DNA of 64,000 nt from Adiantum capillus-veneris (Eukaryota > Streptophyta > Polypodiopsida > Polypodiales > Pteridaceae), in contig CM043955.1 in the NCBI GenBank assembly GCA_014529385.2, positions 146,294,640-146,358,639 of the forward strand, in the 5' to 3' direction. Positions within the stretch are counted from its first letter, which is position 1. Every line of letters starts with the position of its first letter. Below the pieces are notes generated by a model. The model made no database searches and was not told the origin of the DNA. It worked only from the letters and a program-made list of their open reading frames with translations. Of the stretch, positions 33,262 to 44,751 are shown in pieces. The translations under genes were made by a program, and so were the position numbers.

Positions 33262-34143
33262 AGACATCCTACGTGTAGAATGTCTCAGGGCCTCTTTTGC
33301 AAGCCAAACGCAATATCTCACCTCATACACAGCTTCTACATAGCTTATACATGCTAGCCATCAAGTTTCATCACATTTGGACAAGAGTTTACCTCATATG
33401 CATCAAAAAAATGGAAAGTCAGAGCATAGAGGCAATAAAGGGTCATAGACCTACCAAAACTAGTCCAAATCACATGAAACTTGCACAATATACTCATTAT
33501 CACATTGCCAAGCTAACTGTGGAGTCAGATATGAAAAATAGTGAAATAGACATCCTACGTGTAGGATGTCTAAATGCCCTATTTGACCTCCAGCTGATTT
33601 TTTTGTGTTCCACATATCTTTATAACATCTTCATAAGCTCATATATCAAATTTCAAGCCAGACCCATCACATTTGGCCCCCAAAACCTCAAAGATGCACT
33701 TTTCTGAGCCTAAAAACACTAAATATGCTCCTCACAACACCAATACTTATCCAAATCAAAATCTAAGAACAGGGTCATGTTCTACATGCTAAGGGCTACC
33801 CACAGAACCAAAATCAAGTCGTTCTGAGATAAGATACATCCTACACGTAGGATGTCTCCAAGGTCATATTGACCTTCTGTGCAATGGTTGACATCATGGG
33901 AGCCTTTTACATGGTATAAGAAGCCTATATATCAAATTTCATTCCAGTTGGATATCATTTGCCCATCCATATAGGACATCCTACCCATTTTGTGAGCCAA
34001 AAGCCTAAATATGCTCAAAATTGCACTTTTTGATGTCCAAACCACATTCCAAGTACATAGCCATGTTGCACAGGTCAAGGGCCACAAGCATGTCAAGTTT
34101 CATCAAAATCAGAGGAAGTAGATATACTACGCGTAGAATGTCT
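33262..34143. repeat. Element B 3' palindrome array, four copies exactly 286 bp apart
   Basis: The same 24-bp inverted repeat as in the leader occurs at 33,262-33,285, 33,548-33,571, 33,834-33,857 and 34,120-34,143 (centres GT, GT, AC, GC). The start-to-start distance is 286 bp every time. Between palindromes the units are strongly diverged but keep landmarks at similar offsets, such as ATATATCAAATTTCA and CTAAATATGCTC. This is an old tandem array in which palindromes and unit length were kept. It ends about 165 bp before the start of the long coiled-coil gene. Confidence 0.93.
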
Positions 34144-34310
34144 ACATGCTTATTTTTTAGCGAAAAACCTACTGTGGGCACATGCATGGCTTCCCTAGTC
34201 CCTTTTGAGTTCTTATTTCAATTTTCAAGTCATTTGGGTAGTCAGAACTCAGTTTATCAGCAAATCTGTGAAAAAACGCTAACTTTGGACTAGTGAGTGC
34301 AACAGGATCC

Positions 34311-37300
34311 ATGGCAGCCACAAAATCGCCTGCAAAGAAAAAGAGGATGGCTATCAAGGACTACTTAGAAGAAGTGGAGCCTTTTGTTATCCCAGAGGGA
34401 ACCCTGAAGCCCACAAGCACTTGGATTCAAGATGACCTACTAGAAGCCAATGATCTGAGAATCTACCAAGGAGTGTTTAAAGATCCGGAGGGAAATGCAG
34501 TGAAGCTACCCATGATCCCTCAAGAGCTCAATGAATTTGTCAGGAGCAAGATGGGGGACTACTTGGAGAAACTAGATATCCACAATTACTTTGAAGCCTT
34601 GCCAACAAGGATTCATGTTAAAAGAGTGTGGGAATTTGTCACCACAATCAAAGAGGACGGCATAACCAGAGTTATAGATCTGCAAGGCAAGCCTAATAAG
34701 ATGATTGTCATCATAGAGAAGGTGGTGGCAACAACACTTGACCTCTCTAACAAAGAAGACAGTGTGACTAAAAGGCAGGATGACATTAAGGTCTACTCAG
34801 AGAAGAAAAATAACTATACATTTGAAGATATTGCAAACCCGAAGGTGGACATCATGAGCCAATTATACAATCAGTACTTCCACATGTGTACCAAGCGGCC
34901 ACAGAAATACAGGATGCCACCTGGAGCTATTGCCAGCACTTTCACTTGGGCGATGTAGAAGAGCCGCACGAGGGAGATAAACTATGCCGCTTACATTCAC
35001 TACAACCTTGTTAGAATGGGGACCAAAAATCCCACTTATATTTTGCTTGGTGGGTTGATAACCAAAGTCATCTATGGAGCATTGGATGCCAAGGGAAATT
35101 TTCCTCTACCTCCCTCCCGAAATGATTGGCTCAAGCTGAAGGAAGACAAAGAAGAAGAGCCTCCTAAGGCTCCAAGGGTAGCCACAAGGTTAAAACATCG
35201 TTTAAAGACAATGCCAGAAGAGCCGCCACAACCCAAGAAGGGGAAGAAGGCAACTCTACAGGTGCCAGTAAAGGAAACAAAGTCACAGAAAGTAGCAAGG
35301 CTGGAAAGACTAATGCAGGGTTTCAGAGCTGAGAGGATGCTAAAAGGGGACCCGAGCAAATTATGGAAGCCCTCACTTGAGGCTATGTCTAGATCTTCTC
35401 GAAGTACTCAAAGGGATCGCTTTGAAGATTATATGAAGAATTTTGAGATCTTAGATGCTACTGCTGAGAATATCCCAAACATACCTTTTACCGACGAAGA
35501 GGTTGATGATGTGAGGCGGAAGCTGCTAGAAGAGCAGGAAGGGGAAGAAAGAGAGAGGAAAACAAAGGCTGGGCAGTATTTCAAAAAGAAACCATCCACC
35601 CCGCCATCAAGCTGAGAGTCAAGTCCTCCACCTTCACCACCTCCTCCTAGTCCTCCTCAACCCCGACAAACTGAGGAGTTGAACAAATCTGATGGGCAAC
35701 AAGACTCCAAGGAAGAGGAGGACAAAGAGAAAGAGCAGAAGGAAGAAATTGAACCAAAAGATAAGAAGCCTGATCCAGAAGCAAAAAACTATAGAATATT
35801 CCTTGATCTACTAGCTGCTGGATACTCTCGAGAAGAGGCAGCTCGTGCAGCTTTTCAGTTGTCTAGCACTAGGCCCAAAGAATATATGTTGAGCCCTCGA
35901 TTGGTGGAGTTGAAGGAAATGGCCACAGATACAATGTATTTACAGCCACAAGCCAATGATTGGGATGAGGTGATGCAAAGACTCACTAGGCTCAAAGCAA
36001 GGTCTATGGCCACTGAGATTGAGTGTGATAATCTCAAAGTAAATGAAGTTCAAATCAAAGCCAAGGTGGACTCGCTGCAAAAGCACAACCAAGAGAACAC
36101 ACAGAAGCAAGCCAAGCTGCAAGCTAATCTGGACGCATCACTAAAAAGATTCCAAGAGCTGCAAAGTCAGAGTCAGGTAGTAGACCAAAAGCTTCAAAGA
36201 GCAGATGAGGAGTATAAGAAAATCAGCAAATCACTGACGGATGTGAAGAAAGAAAGGGACAACTTGACACTCTAGCTTGCCGATGAGTCCAAAGAAGTGG
36301 AGACTTTGAGGAATGCTAAGGAAAAAGCTGAGCTAGAACATGAGGCCAGCCAGGACGAAGTTATAGAGCTAAAAGATCAAATAAAAGTGAAAGATCAGAC
36401 AATCCAGAGGCTAAGGGCATCTTCGGGCAGAGTCAGAGCCACGGCCTCAACTAGCACTTCTTCAGAGAAGGATATGTATGAAGAACAGATGAAGGAACTC
36501 CAAAAGGAGTTGACACTAGAGAAGAGACAAAGATTGATGCTGGCCGAGGGCTCCCTAGTGATGCAAATCCGTTTGCAGGATGAGAACAAGGCCATGAAAG
36601 ATGAGCTAGCAGCGTTGAAAAAGAAGATGGACGAGGATCTCAAGAAGATGCAATCTGAAAATGAAGACACCAAGAAGAAGCTAGAAGAGGCTGAGAAATC
36701 CAATGCTGAATTGAACGAACTTTTAGTGACCATGGGGGATCAAGCTGAACAGGAAAAGAAAGCATATCAAAAGCAGATTGATGAGCTAAAAGGCCAACAG
36801 CAAACTGAAGAGCCACACTTGAGCAGAAGTCCAGCAGTTATTGAAGGAATTGTTATAGACAATGTGTCAGATCCAGTGGACACAACAATGCAAGAGAACA
36901 TCCTTGTGGGACCATCCCAAGAGCCCCGGGATCTGACACAAGAAGAAGAAGACAATCTACAGAAGGCAATAGAAGCGGCCATAAAACACACCGCCAAAGA
37001 AGCAATGCAGTGGGAGCAGAGGATATCGAAGTCTATGACCATTCAAAAATTAGATGCAAATGTCATTCGACATGAATGGCTACAACCTTGTCTCCCATAT
37101 CCTCTTCTCAAGTATGAAGCTGCTGCAATAAACAAGAGGATTAAAGAGGATCCGATAGGGCCACTATACGAATAAGATATCACCAAACCAGAAGGTGTTA
37201 AGCTTATTGTGGACTCTCAGCCAAAATGGAGGAAGGCATGGCTAGCAAAATACCCACAGTATTTAGTACATTTGGTAGAGGCGCCTAAAATAATTAGAGA

Positions 37301-38066
37301 CAACCTTAGCTTTTGCCCTCTACCAAGGATGCGGACCTGGAATGAACAAGAACTACTGAAGAAAAGCCACCCCACGTGGCTCAACTACCCAAAGCTTCCA
37401 GGCTTAAAGGCAGGTGAGAGAATGAGTGAGCAATACATGATGAAAACCCTAATGGGCGCCATTAAATTGTTCACTGGCTCGCCTGACCTCTCTTGCATTA
37501 TGCTCAGGAAGATATGTAAAACCCTTCTGACAGTTTTTGAGATCTTTAAACCTAGACAGGTAACAGACAACATATTTTTCTTCCAAGATACATATAGACT
37601 CGGGGGGTTCACTATGTGTAAAACTACCATATCATGTGCGGTCAAGACATGTTTGTAAAACCCCTTATTTGTGAATTTTGTTAAGAATTTAATGTACCCT
37701 TTTCTTATAAAATCTGTAAGTTTTTTTCAAATTTGAAAAAATAACGCCCTTCTGTATATATATTTCTGTAAGTTTCAAGAACTTAAAATACTCTTCTGTT
37801 GAACTCACGTGATAGGTTACATTTTTATTAGGTGACCTCCCCGGGCATATAGATGTGCGTATGAACTGTCTGCTCAACCTTCCCATGAGGTGATACATGC
37901 CCTCTACCAGCAAATAATGTTTTTTCCCTCGTACCATCTCCAGGCCTTTGAAGAAGCCTTCTACACCGGTTTCTTCACCATCGATACAGATATATTCGGT
38001 CCTACATTACTGGCCCAGCATGCATGGTATGAGTCTGTTCTGAACGTGCACGAAAGCCTCCACTGA
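34311..38066 (+). pseudogene. Element B downstream coiled-coil gene (extra ORF), likely one intron
   Basis: From the ATG at 34,311 one frame runs to 37,559, broken only by TAG 34,956, TGA 35,613, TAG 36,273 and TAA 37,173; no frameshift occurs. The N-terminal third (RVWEFVTTIKEDG, YRMPPGAIASTFTWAM, INYAAYIHYNLVRM, YILLGGLITKVIYGAL) recalls the putative plant transposon protein domain found in retroelement ORFs. A proline/lysine-rich part follows, then long coiled coils (35,950-36,830) and a C-terminal domain. CAG|GTAACA at 37,559/37,560 and CTCCAG|GCC at 37,943/37,944 suggest an intron joining a last exon (AFEEAFYTGFFTID...) that ends in TGA at 38,064-38,066. It lies between pol and the polypurine tract, so it belongs to B. 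No membrane segment is seen, so an env role is not supported. Confidence 0.7.
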
Positions 38067-38106
38067 AGAAGCAGTTCTACTGTCATGTCGGGGACGACAT
38101 GATCTA

Positions 38107-38118
38107 GGAGGGGGGGAG
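38107..38118 (+). other. Element B polypurine tract
   Basis: GGAGGGGGGGAG directly before the 3' LTR (TGTTAGCGG). Confidence 0.93.
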
Positions 38119-39050
38119 TGTTAGCGGCTGGACACACTGAAAGGAGGATGATTGCCCGGCGGGATACTAATTTCCTTTATAATCATTCCTTAATTGAGAA
38201 GAAACCATCATTTCACCTTTGTAAATAGTGGGGCTTGCAGAAGCTTCCAAATTGTATCCTAATTTTTGCATTTAGACTTAGTAAATGGTTAAATTGGAAC
38301 ATTAGGGTTTGAGATTGTAAGGTATTTATACCACTTTTGACCTTAATGCAAAAAACCTTTTGTCATTTTTCATAAGTTTGTCTGTGTGAGTTGAGTGTAC
38401 TCTATGTACGGGAGAGAGTGAGAGTTTATCTTGACTCTACATGCACACTAGTGGTTGGAATCGAGTGCAAATAAGTGCAACGTGTTGTCCCCGGAGAGAG
38501 CTACGTGTCAACACCTACATTGCACGTGTACGGCCCGGCCTCGCGAGATTTAATCGCAAGCTATTTCTGGTGATTCGGTGAGCATATGATGTCTTTTTTC
38601 GCATTTCAGCATATCCATGCATTCACAATGAGTAGAGCTACACATTAGGCATGTTAGTTTTGTAAAACGTAGACCTATAAATTTGGACCAGACATCCTAC
38701 ACAATTCTGCACCGGGTGTTTAGGGTTGGGGTTTTGGGTCAAGGACCTTAGGGAGAGTGACCTATTGGTGTTAATAGCATTTTCCTCATGTTCTGTAGCA
38801 TTTCGAGAATGTTGATGGGTATTTGGCTCTTGAAAGCGTTGTAGGAAATCTCCTCTTGTGTACTCTTGAAGATTGTAACTTAGACATTGGGTAGAGAGCT
38901 ATGTAGAAAGTAGTCAATAGTCGGTTGAGTGTAGGTTGACACCCTATGCTTGCTTCCACACGCCTGCGGGTCGAGCTTCATCCTTAGCTGACAAATATTG
39001 TTAGATGAGTTCTCACTGTGCTGACGTCCGTAGTGGCGTATCCGCCAACA
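38119..39050 (+). repeat. Element B 3' LTR (right)
   Basis: 932 bp, TGTTAGCGG...CGCCAACA, uninterrupted. It matches the split left LTR and is followed by the CCTAG duplication at 39,051-39,055. Confidence 0.95.
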
Positions 39051-39205
39051 CCTAGCTTGGTCAAACTAGCTTAGTCAGACTGCTTGATTTTTGAACCTAG
39101 ACAAGTGATTATGACAAAAAATTACATTGAATTTAATGTTTGGTACTTAAACAAATGCGTTGAATATTATGCTACCAATCACAAGTAAAGCAGACAAACA
39201 TGGAT

Positions 39206-39979
39206 TCAAAAAAGATAAGGGACAATGCTAATGGATAAGAAACACATGTTTGTGTTGATGATCGCACTTGATGTCGTTACCTTTTGAAACCAATTATTCC
39301 AAGTTGTTATGGGTGAAGGCTTTAACCAATAGTTTTCAATTTCCCTATGTGTTTCATCTAGTTGCAAGGGTGGTAAGGTACTCTCCCATGATTTTATTTG
39401 CAACGTTGTTGTAGGTGGTGAACTTACAACGGGAGGTGCAAACTCTTCCTTGTTTGTATGGATATGTACAATGGTAGGTGGAGGTTGTGTCAAAGCTTCT
39501 ATTTCCGTATAGGAACTACATGAAGAGCAAGAAGCTTCATTTGACTTCCCTGTTTCTGAGGTAGGTGGAACAAATCGTTCTTTCTTCGGTACCCAAACTA
39601 GCTCTGGAGCGAGTATGTAGCATTCCGTGATTTTTTCCTTTCCACAATCTTCAATTTGTTTTGGAGCCACAAGATTGGGCTCACATGGGCCATGTGACAA
39701 GTAAGAGCACAATTTATATTTTGGCACCCACATTTGATCATTTCCTTCATAGTAGCCTTGGGCTTACAATAGTTTTTTAGGAATCCAATGCAACGTTTCT
39801 TTACATTTCTTGGGGCGAGTGGGACGTCTCTTACAAGGCTTCTGTTTTTTAGCACTAGCTATGGTCGCTAAAGAAGATTTAGGGACCCACTTGTATGTTT
39901 TCTTCATTATATTAGGATGACTCTTGTCAAAAGCTATATGCATTGCTTGTAGCATATTTAAGGGTGCGAGTGATGGCAT
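39206..39979 (-). pseudogene. Element A W-x-P-K repeat region
   Basis: Two minus-strand frames in the same phase (39,979-39,764 and 39,733-39,206) encode a basic, cysteine-containing tail. It has the recurring motifs YKWVPKSSL, LHWIPKKLL, QMWVPKYKL and LVWVPKKERF, then a proline/threonine-rich end. It lies downstream of A's protease. The motif is shared with element B at 30,850-31,250. I do not know a function. Confidence 0.55.
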
Positions 39980-40244
39980 TTCATCCTCCTCAGGTGTTAC
40001 CCAGGACGTCCACTATTTTTCCAAGTGTCTATGGTTGCTGCTAGTTGGACCCAATCCACCTTGTCCGACTCAGTCATCCCAACTAGTACATCAATATAAA
40101 AAGAATCTTCCCCGACATCAATGTCCGCTTTACACGTGTAACAATACTGCAATGGGGCCGTGTGAACTGTGATGTCAGATCTATGATCAATTATAAATTA
40201 CTTGTTTCCTAGGGGATGTGCTCGGCTAGTTGGAAGATTCAGAA

Positions 40245-41327
40245 CTACAGGTAGGCATGGTTTTTAGACCAGTCATGCACCATTTTTGCTTCCCTCATGA
40301 AAGGACGTCCTAAGATCATCTCCAATGCCATAGTGTGCTTAGAGAAATCCATAACAATGAAGGTAATTCTTATTTTATGTCCAAAGACCTTGATCTGTAG
40401 ATCTTCTAGCATCCCAATAGGCTTAACAATAGACCCATTGGCCATCTTTAATACTATGGTTGTGGTTCCAAGGTGAGGTCAAGTTTCCATAGTTTCCCAG
40501 CAATTTTTAGTCACAATGCTAACCCCAGCACCACCATCAAGGATTCCCTTCACAGTTAATCCCTTAGTAGTGATTGGTATGGTCGCATTGTATTCATCAC
40601 CCTCAAAGTATTGTCCCAACTTGTTGACATGTATTTCTATAACAAGGTTCTCATCTAGGTTGGGTTGTGGATCTAAGTTTTCCTCCTCTACTAGCATCTC
40701 CCCAGCTCCATCCATCTGTGCAAATTGTGGTAGCACAAACTTTAGTTCTCCATTGAGGAAGGCTTAAAGAGATGAGACTAGCTCAGGGTCTTTACATAGT
40801 TTGGACATGATGGTGGTTCTAAATTCTGAAGACATGAAATCCATCAATTTGGCAATGTTTAATGGCACCTTTTGAGCTTCAGTCCCTTGAGGTGGGGAAG
40901 ATGGGATCTCCATTTCTTCGATAGGGTTATGTAGTCCCTTTGTAAACATTCTTTCCATCAAGAAGTGAGTACGCCCACTTTCCCATGAGTTTAAGTCACT
41001 TTCTTCTTGGATGACACTAGGTGTGTCTAAGGGTCTATGGACTTGGATGACACTAGGTGTGTCTAAGGGTCTATGCGTAGGGAACACTGTGTCTGTAATC
41101 TGGATCTGCCTAGGTGTTGGTTCTAGATCCCTTTGGGTATCTTCTACAAAACTCCTTAATTTCTTGACTCGCTCGATCTCCTCTATAGGGTTTGGATAAG
41201 TTCCTATCTTCTTCTTGGATCCTGGCCATTGTGGCTCATGAAGATCTTCCTTGTTGGTTTCTATCTTAGTGGTCGTTTTGATCTCCATGGTTTCACTTGA
41301 ATCAGAATCCTCTTCAGCGTCATTCAT
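40245..41327 (-). pseudogene. Element A retropepsin and upstream linker
   Basis: Three minus-strand blocks in one frame (41,327-40,764, 40,736-40,479, 40,445-40,245) are separated by single stops. The protease reads ATIPITTKGLTVKGILDGGAGVSIVTKNCW, then MANGSIVKPIGMLEDLQIKVFG, and ends EMILGRPFMREAKMVHDW. The catalytic D-S-G has become D-G-G, so activity is doubtful even apart from the stops. The linker contains a 12-residue tandem repeat (HRPLDTPSVIQ) from a 36-bp duplication at 41,006-41,077. Beyond the protease there is no RT. Confidence 0.85.
41006..41077. repeat. 36-bp tandem duplication in element A
   Basis: Two near-identical 36-bp units containing TTGGATGACACTAGGTGTG; the length keeps the reading frame. 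Confidence 0.93.
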
Positions 41328-41489
41328 ATATACGGGGTCGTCACCAGTCCCTATGTTGGTCTTTGGACTGGGGTCTGACTTCGCTGCTTTTTGCGATCTC
41401 TTCCTTCGTGTTTTCTTCTTTTTTTGAGATTGGGCAATTGATGCCGTGTCTCTTTCCTCAAAAACATAATTTTGGTTTTTGGAGCATCG

Positions 41490-44400
41490 ATCATGTGAAT
41501 ACGTTTACCGATACCATAGGTGTACTTTGTGATGGCTTCTCGGTAATCTCAATCAAGTTTAATGACATGATCTTTGGTGCATTTGGATTATTTGGACATT
41601 GGGCAATCAAATGATCTATGCCACATTGATTACACATGAGTATCGGCATTGTAGACATGCTCGCTTGATTGGTTTGCATTAGTGTGGCATTCTTTTCTAG
41701 CCTAATATGACACTCGGCCACACGATGTGGACCTCCACACTCATAGCAAGAGGTGGTCTCTTAGCACTGTAATTGATATTTTGGCCTCTTGCAGCAAGAG
41801 CAGCTACTTGATAGACAGGTTTGACTTGTCCCCAATAGTCCTCCATGTAGTATTGTGGACTTTCTTCAAGCGCATCCATCCCATAGGCAATATTAGGATC
41901 TATATCTTCCTCACAGCCTTCCAAACAAGCAATGGATGACTCACAACCCACTTGATCCACATAAGTGTTTTCGGATGTGGTGGTTGTGGTCCTAGCACTA
42001 GAGGTGATAAGGGTGTTGTTTGAACAACATTTTGGGCCCTAGGGACCATGTGTTGTGATGTTTGTTCAAGAGGAGGGGCTGGCATCAATGCAGGTACTCG
42101 AGGTGTGTCTATCCATGCTAATGTTGGTCTATTGGCCATCACACACTTAAATACTATGCAATCCTTAGCTTGATGACCATACCTCCCACAGGCATTGCAG
42201 TTCCCATTGAATTTTACTCTAAAAGTAGGGCATTCACTGGTACTATGTGGTCCATAGCATACTGAGCACCATTGTTGCTTCCTTCTTGCATACATAGGAT
42301 TGTTTTGAGGAGCACGATTGTCTCTAAGACTCTCTTGAATGGCCTTGGTGATATTGCTAAAGTCATCTTAGATACCTTTGGCTCCATAGTAATAGGCTTT
42401 AGGGTCATTGGTTGATGCCCCGATGCTTGCGAGGTAATAGATTTAGGCTCAACAGACACTCTTTCTCCTTGAGTCATTAAATTATACTCCAATTGGATTG
42501 CATTGGTGGTGACTGCTTCCCAAGTGGTGATACCTCTAATGACTAGGCCATTGTAGATATCCCCATGTCATAATCCCCTAATGAATCTATCAAGCTATTG
42601 ATTATTATTGAAGCGCTCATTTGGATTACAATGAGAATTCAAATGCTTCAAGCGACTAATAAACTCTCTCACCGACTCTCCTTCCTCTCGTTGGGCTTTC
42701 TGGAGCTGAGAGGCTACACCCCAAAGCACTCCCTCTCATATGTATTCTTTCAAGAACAGTCTCCTAAGAGTAGGGTAATTTGATTTTTTCTTCCACCTTT
42801 AGGATTCTATACCAATCCCCAGCCTTCCCACTTAAGGTTAGGCATAAAGCATTACTCTTATGCAGGTCATTGTGTTCTCCTAGAGAATCGCATATTTGTT
42901 CAAACACTTCGATATGCTTTCTCACATCCCCTTCTCCACTAAATTTTTGTGTGAGCTTGGCTATTAGTACTGCCTTACTTCTAGGTTCTCTATCAGGCAT
43001 GTTATTCATATTCTTAGCAATAGATCGACCGATAGCTTGAGCAAATGTTGCCAAGTCACCTAAGTGATCAGGAACCGTGGGTGGAGGTGCTCCAGAGACT
43101 ACATGTGGAGTAGGTATTGGCATTGAGCTTGGCGCATAGGAAGCCCTTGGATTCCATGTTTGATATGGTGTTGTGCCATGTGGCGGTCCAAAGTTCATAT
43201 GTGTGTCCCTAGGCATAGCAGACATTGTATGTGACATGCTAATGCTAGCCGATATGGTCCCATGGAATAAGAGCTTGGGTGTTGTGGTTGTGGAGCATAG
43301 GTAGTTGAAACAATGGGAGGGGTAGACTACATGAGTACGAGGACCCATGGGTGTATACGATTGGTACACACTTGTAGGTACTGTTGTCGGCATTGAGCTA
43401 CCATGTAGCGGTGCTTTACTAACAAATGAGGTCCATGGCGTGTTTCTTGGCATGCCGATCATTGGGGTAGGCATGGTAACCGTGGTGTCACCAAGGGAAA
43501 GATGAGTAGACTTGGAAAGTAAAGTTATCACTTGTGGGCTCAGATTGCATTGAGACCCCTAGCAAAACAACATATGGGGGATCCATCGGACTTACCGAGG
43601 GAGTCTCCATTTGTTTCTTGGCATGCCCATTATTGGGGTAGGCATGGTAGTTGTGGTGTCATCAAGGGAAAGACGATCTAGACTTGGAAAAGTGAAGCTA
43701 TCACTTGTGGGCTCAGATTGCACTGAGACCCCTGGAAAAACAACATATGGGAGATCCATCGGACTTACCGAGGGAGTCTCCATTTGCAATAAGGTTGGTT
43801 GTTTAGCCTTCCCTGTATCCAAGAATCTCATGAGACCCGTTGAAGGCATGTGGATCCCCTTGTTCTATCTCTCTAGCTCAATAACACTATGCATGACCTC
43901 ACAAACTCTTTGTTGTTGATCCTCCACACTAGTAGCACCCGTTGTGGATTGTAGGACATCTAACCAACCCACGTGATAGGTGTGACCTGTGTATAGGTCG
44001 GTTAGATTTTCTGTTTATAGTTTGTACTCCCAGTTCTCATTTAAGAACGCTCCATCTAGGATTGAGGTGCTAGGGGTGTCCTTTGGGCTAGATGCAATGT
44101 TGCTCTCTATGGGTCGTCTCTTAGTGGTTTCCAAGTTAAGCGCACTCGATTGCTCTCCTAGCAAGGATATTGGCATAGGTACTTTCACTTTTAACTCTCT
44201 TCGTTGGTCCACCTTCCGTAAGCTCTCGATTTCCTTTTCCCTAGCCGCAATGATATACCACTCAACTTCTTGTACTTTGGCAAGGCTTCTACCATCAGGT
44301 AATATAACCTCAGAGGGAAATAGCTCTAAAGAGTCAGGGGGTGCAGTGGATGGAGTATTCAAGTGCACACTCTCTAAGAGCATGGGTCTACATTGGTCAC

Positions 44401-44751
44401 GAATGGTGAATTTACATCCCCACCCCCCTCATTTCCCTCGTTAGCTCGATGTTCGGAGTGAGTGGCTCTACTAAAGGTTTCCTTCAAGTGGCCAGGCACA
44501 CTTGGCCCGGACTGGGGACCCATGGCATGCATGTCTTGGCTTGAGCTATCAAGATTAGGCATTGGGAAACCCTCCATGACGTTGTAGTCAGAGGAAGAGT
44601 CGCTAGCCGCTATGTTTGGGTCTTGATTTGTACTACCTTGGGTCCACGTCGAGGGCCCGGAACCTAAGGTAGGTGGATATTGAGAACTCGCATAAGTTGA
44701 AATTCTCTCTAGTTGCTCGGCATGCAGCACACGACTAGAGTGCAGATGCAT
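41490..44751 (-). pseudogene. Element A gag with multiple zinc knuckles
   Basis: N-terminal low-complexity part at 44,751-43,592 in two frames. Retrotransposon gag domain at 43,050-42,764 (KAVLIAKLTQKFSGEGDVRKHIEVFEQICD, LCLTLSGKAGDWYRIL). A knuckle series follows: CSVCYGPHSTSEC and CNACGRYGHQAKDC (42,275-42,165), CYECGGPHRVAEC (about 41,745-41,705) and CNQCGIDHLIAQC (about 41,640-41,600). Three of these use the unusual C-x2-C-x3-H-x4-C spacing. Four or more knuckles are many for a gypsy gag. GIDHLIAQCPNNP strongly resembles GITHLIPDCPKNP of element B. Frames change several times, so it is broken. Confidence 0.82.
43442..43785. repeat. 171-bp tandem duplication in element A gag
   Basis: Two adjacent units (43,442-43,612 and 43,613-43,785) start GTTTCTTGGCATGCC and end GAGTCTCCATTTG, with scattered mismatches. 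171 is a multiple of three, so the gag frame is kept. Confidence 0.92.

Larger units (their letters stand above)
16780..39050 (+). mobile_element. Element B: large Tat/Athila-like gypsy retrotransposon with extra genes
   Basis: LTRs (TGTTAGCGG...CGCCAACA) and the CCTAG duplication define it. The primer site at 21,388 and polypurine tract at 38,107 show plus orientation. Net of nested element C it is about 18.6 kb. Order: 5' LTR (split by C), primer site, leader with palindromes, gag, zinc knuckles, protease, [RT missing], RNase H, duplicated linker/H2C2 module, integrase, second retropepsin-like segment, W-x-P-K repeats, spacer with a 286-bp palindrome array, long coiled-coil gene, polypurine tract, 3' LTR. 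The coding regions carry several frameshifts and many single-transition stops. Confidence 0.9.

Noticed and set aside
33262-34143. Palindromes as rho-independent terminators or CRISPR repeats
   Set aside because: No trailing T-run, eukaryotic context, and the sequence between copies is diverged repeat units rather than spacers.
34311-37175. Host cytoskeletal or centromeric coiled-coil gene
   Set aside because: The coiled coils are convincing, but the frame lies between B's pol and its polypurine tract, within intact LTRs and target duplication, so it belongs to the element.
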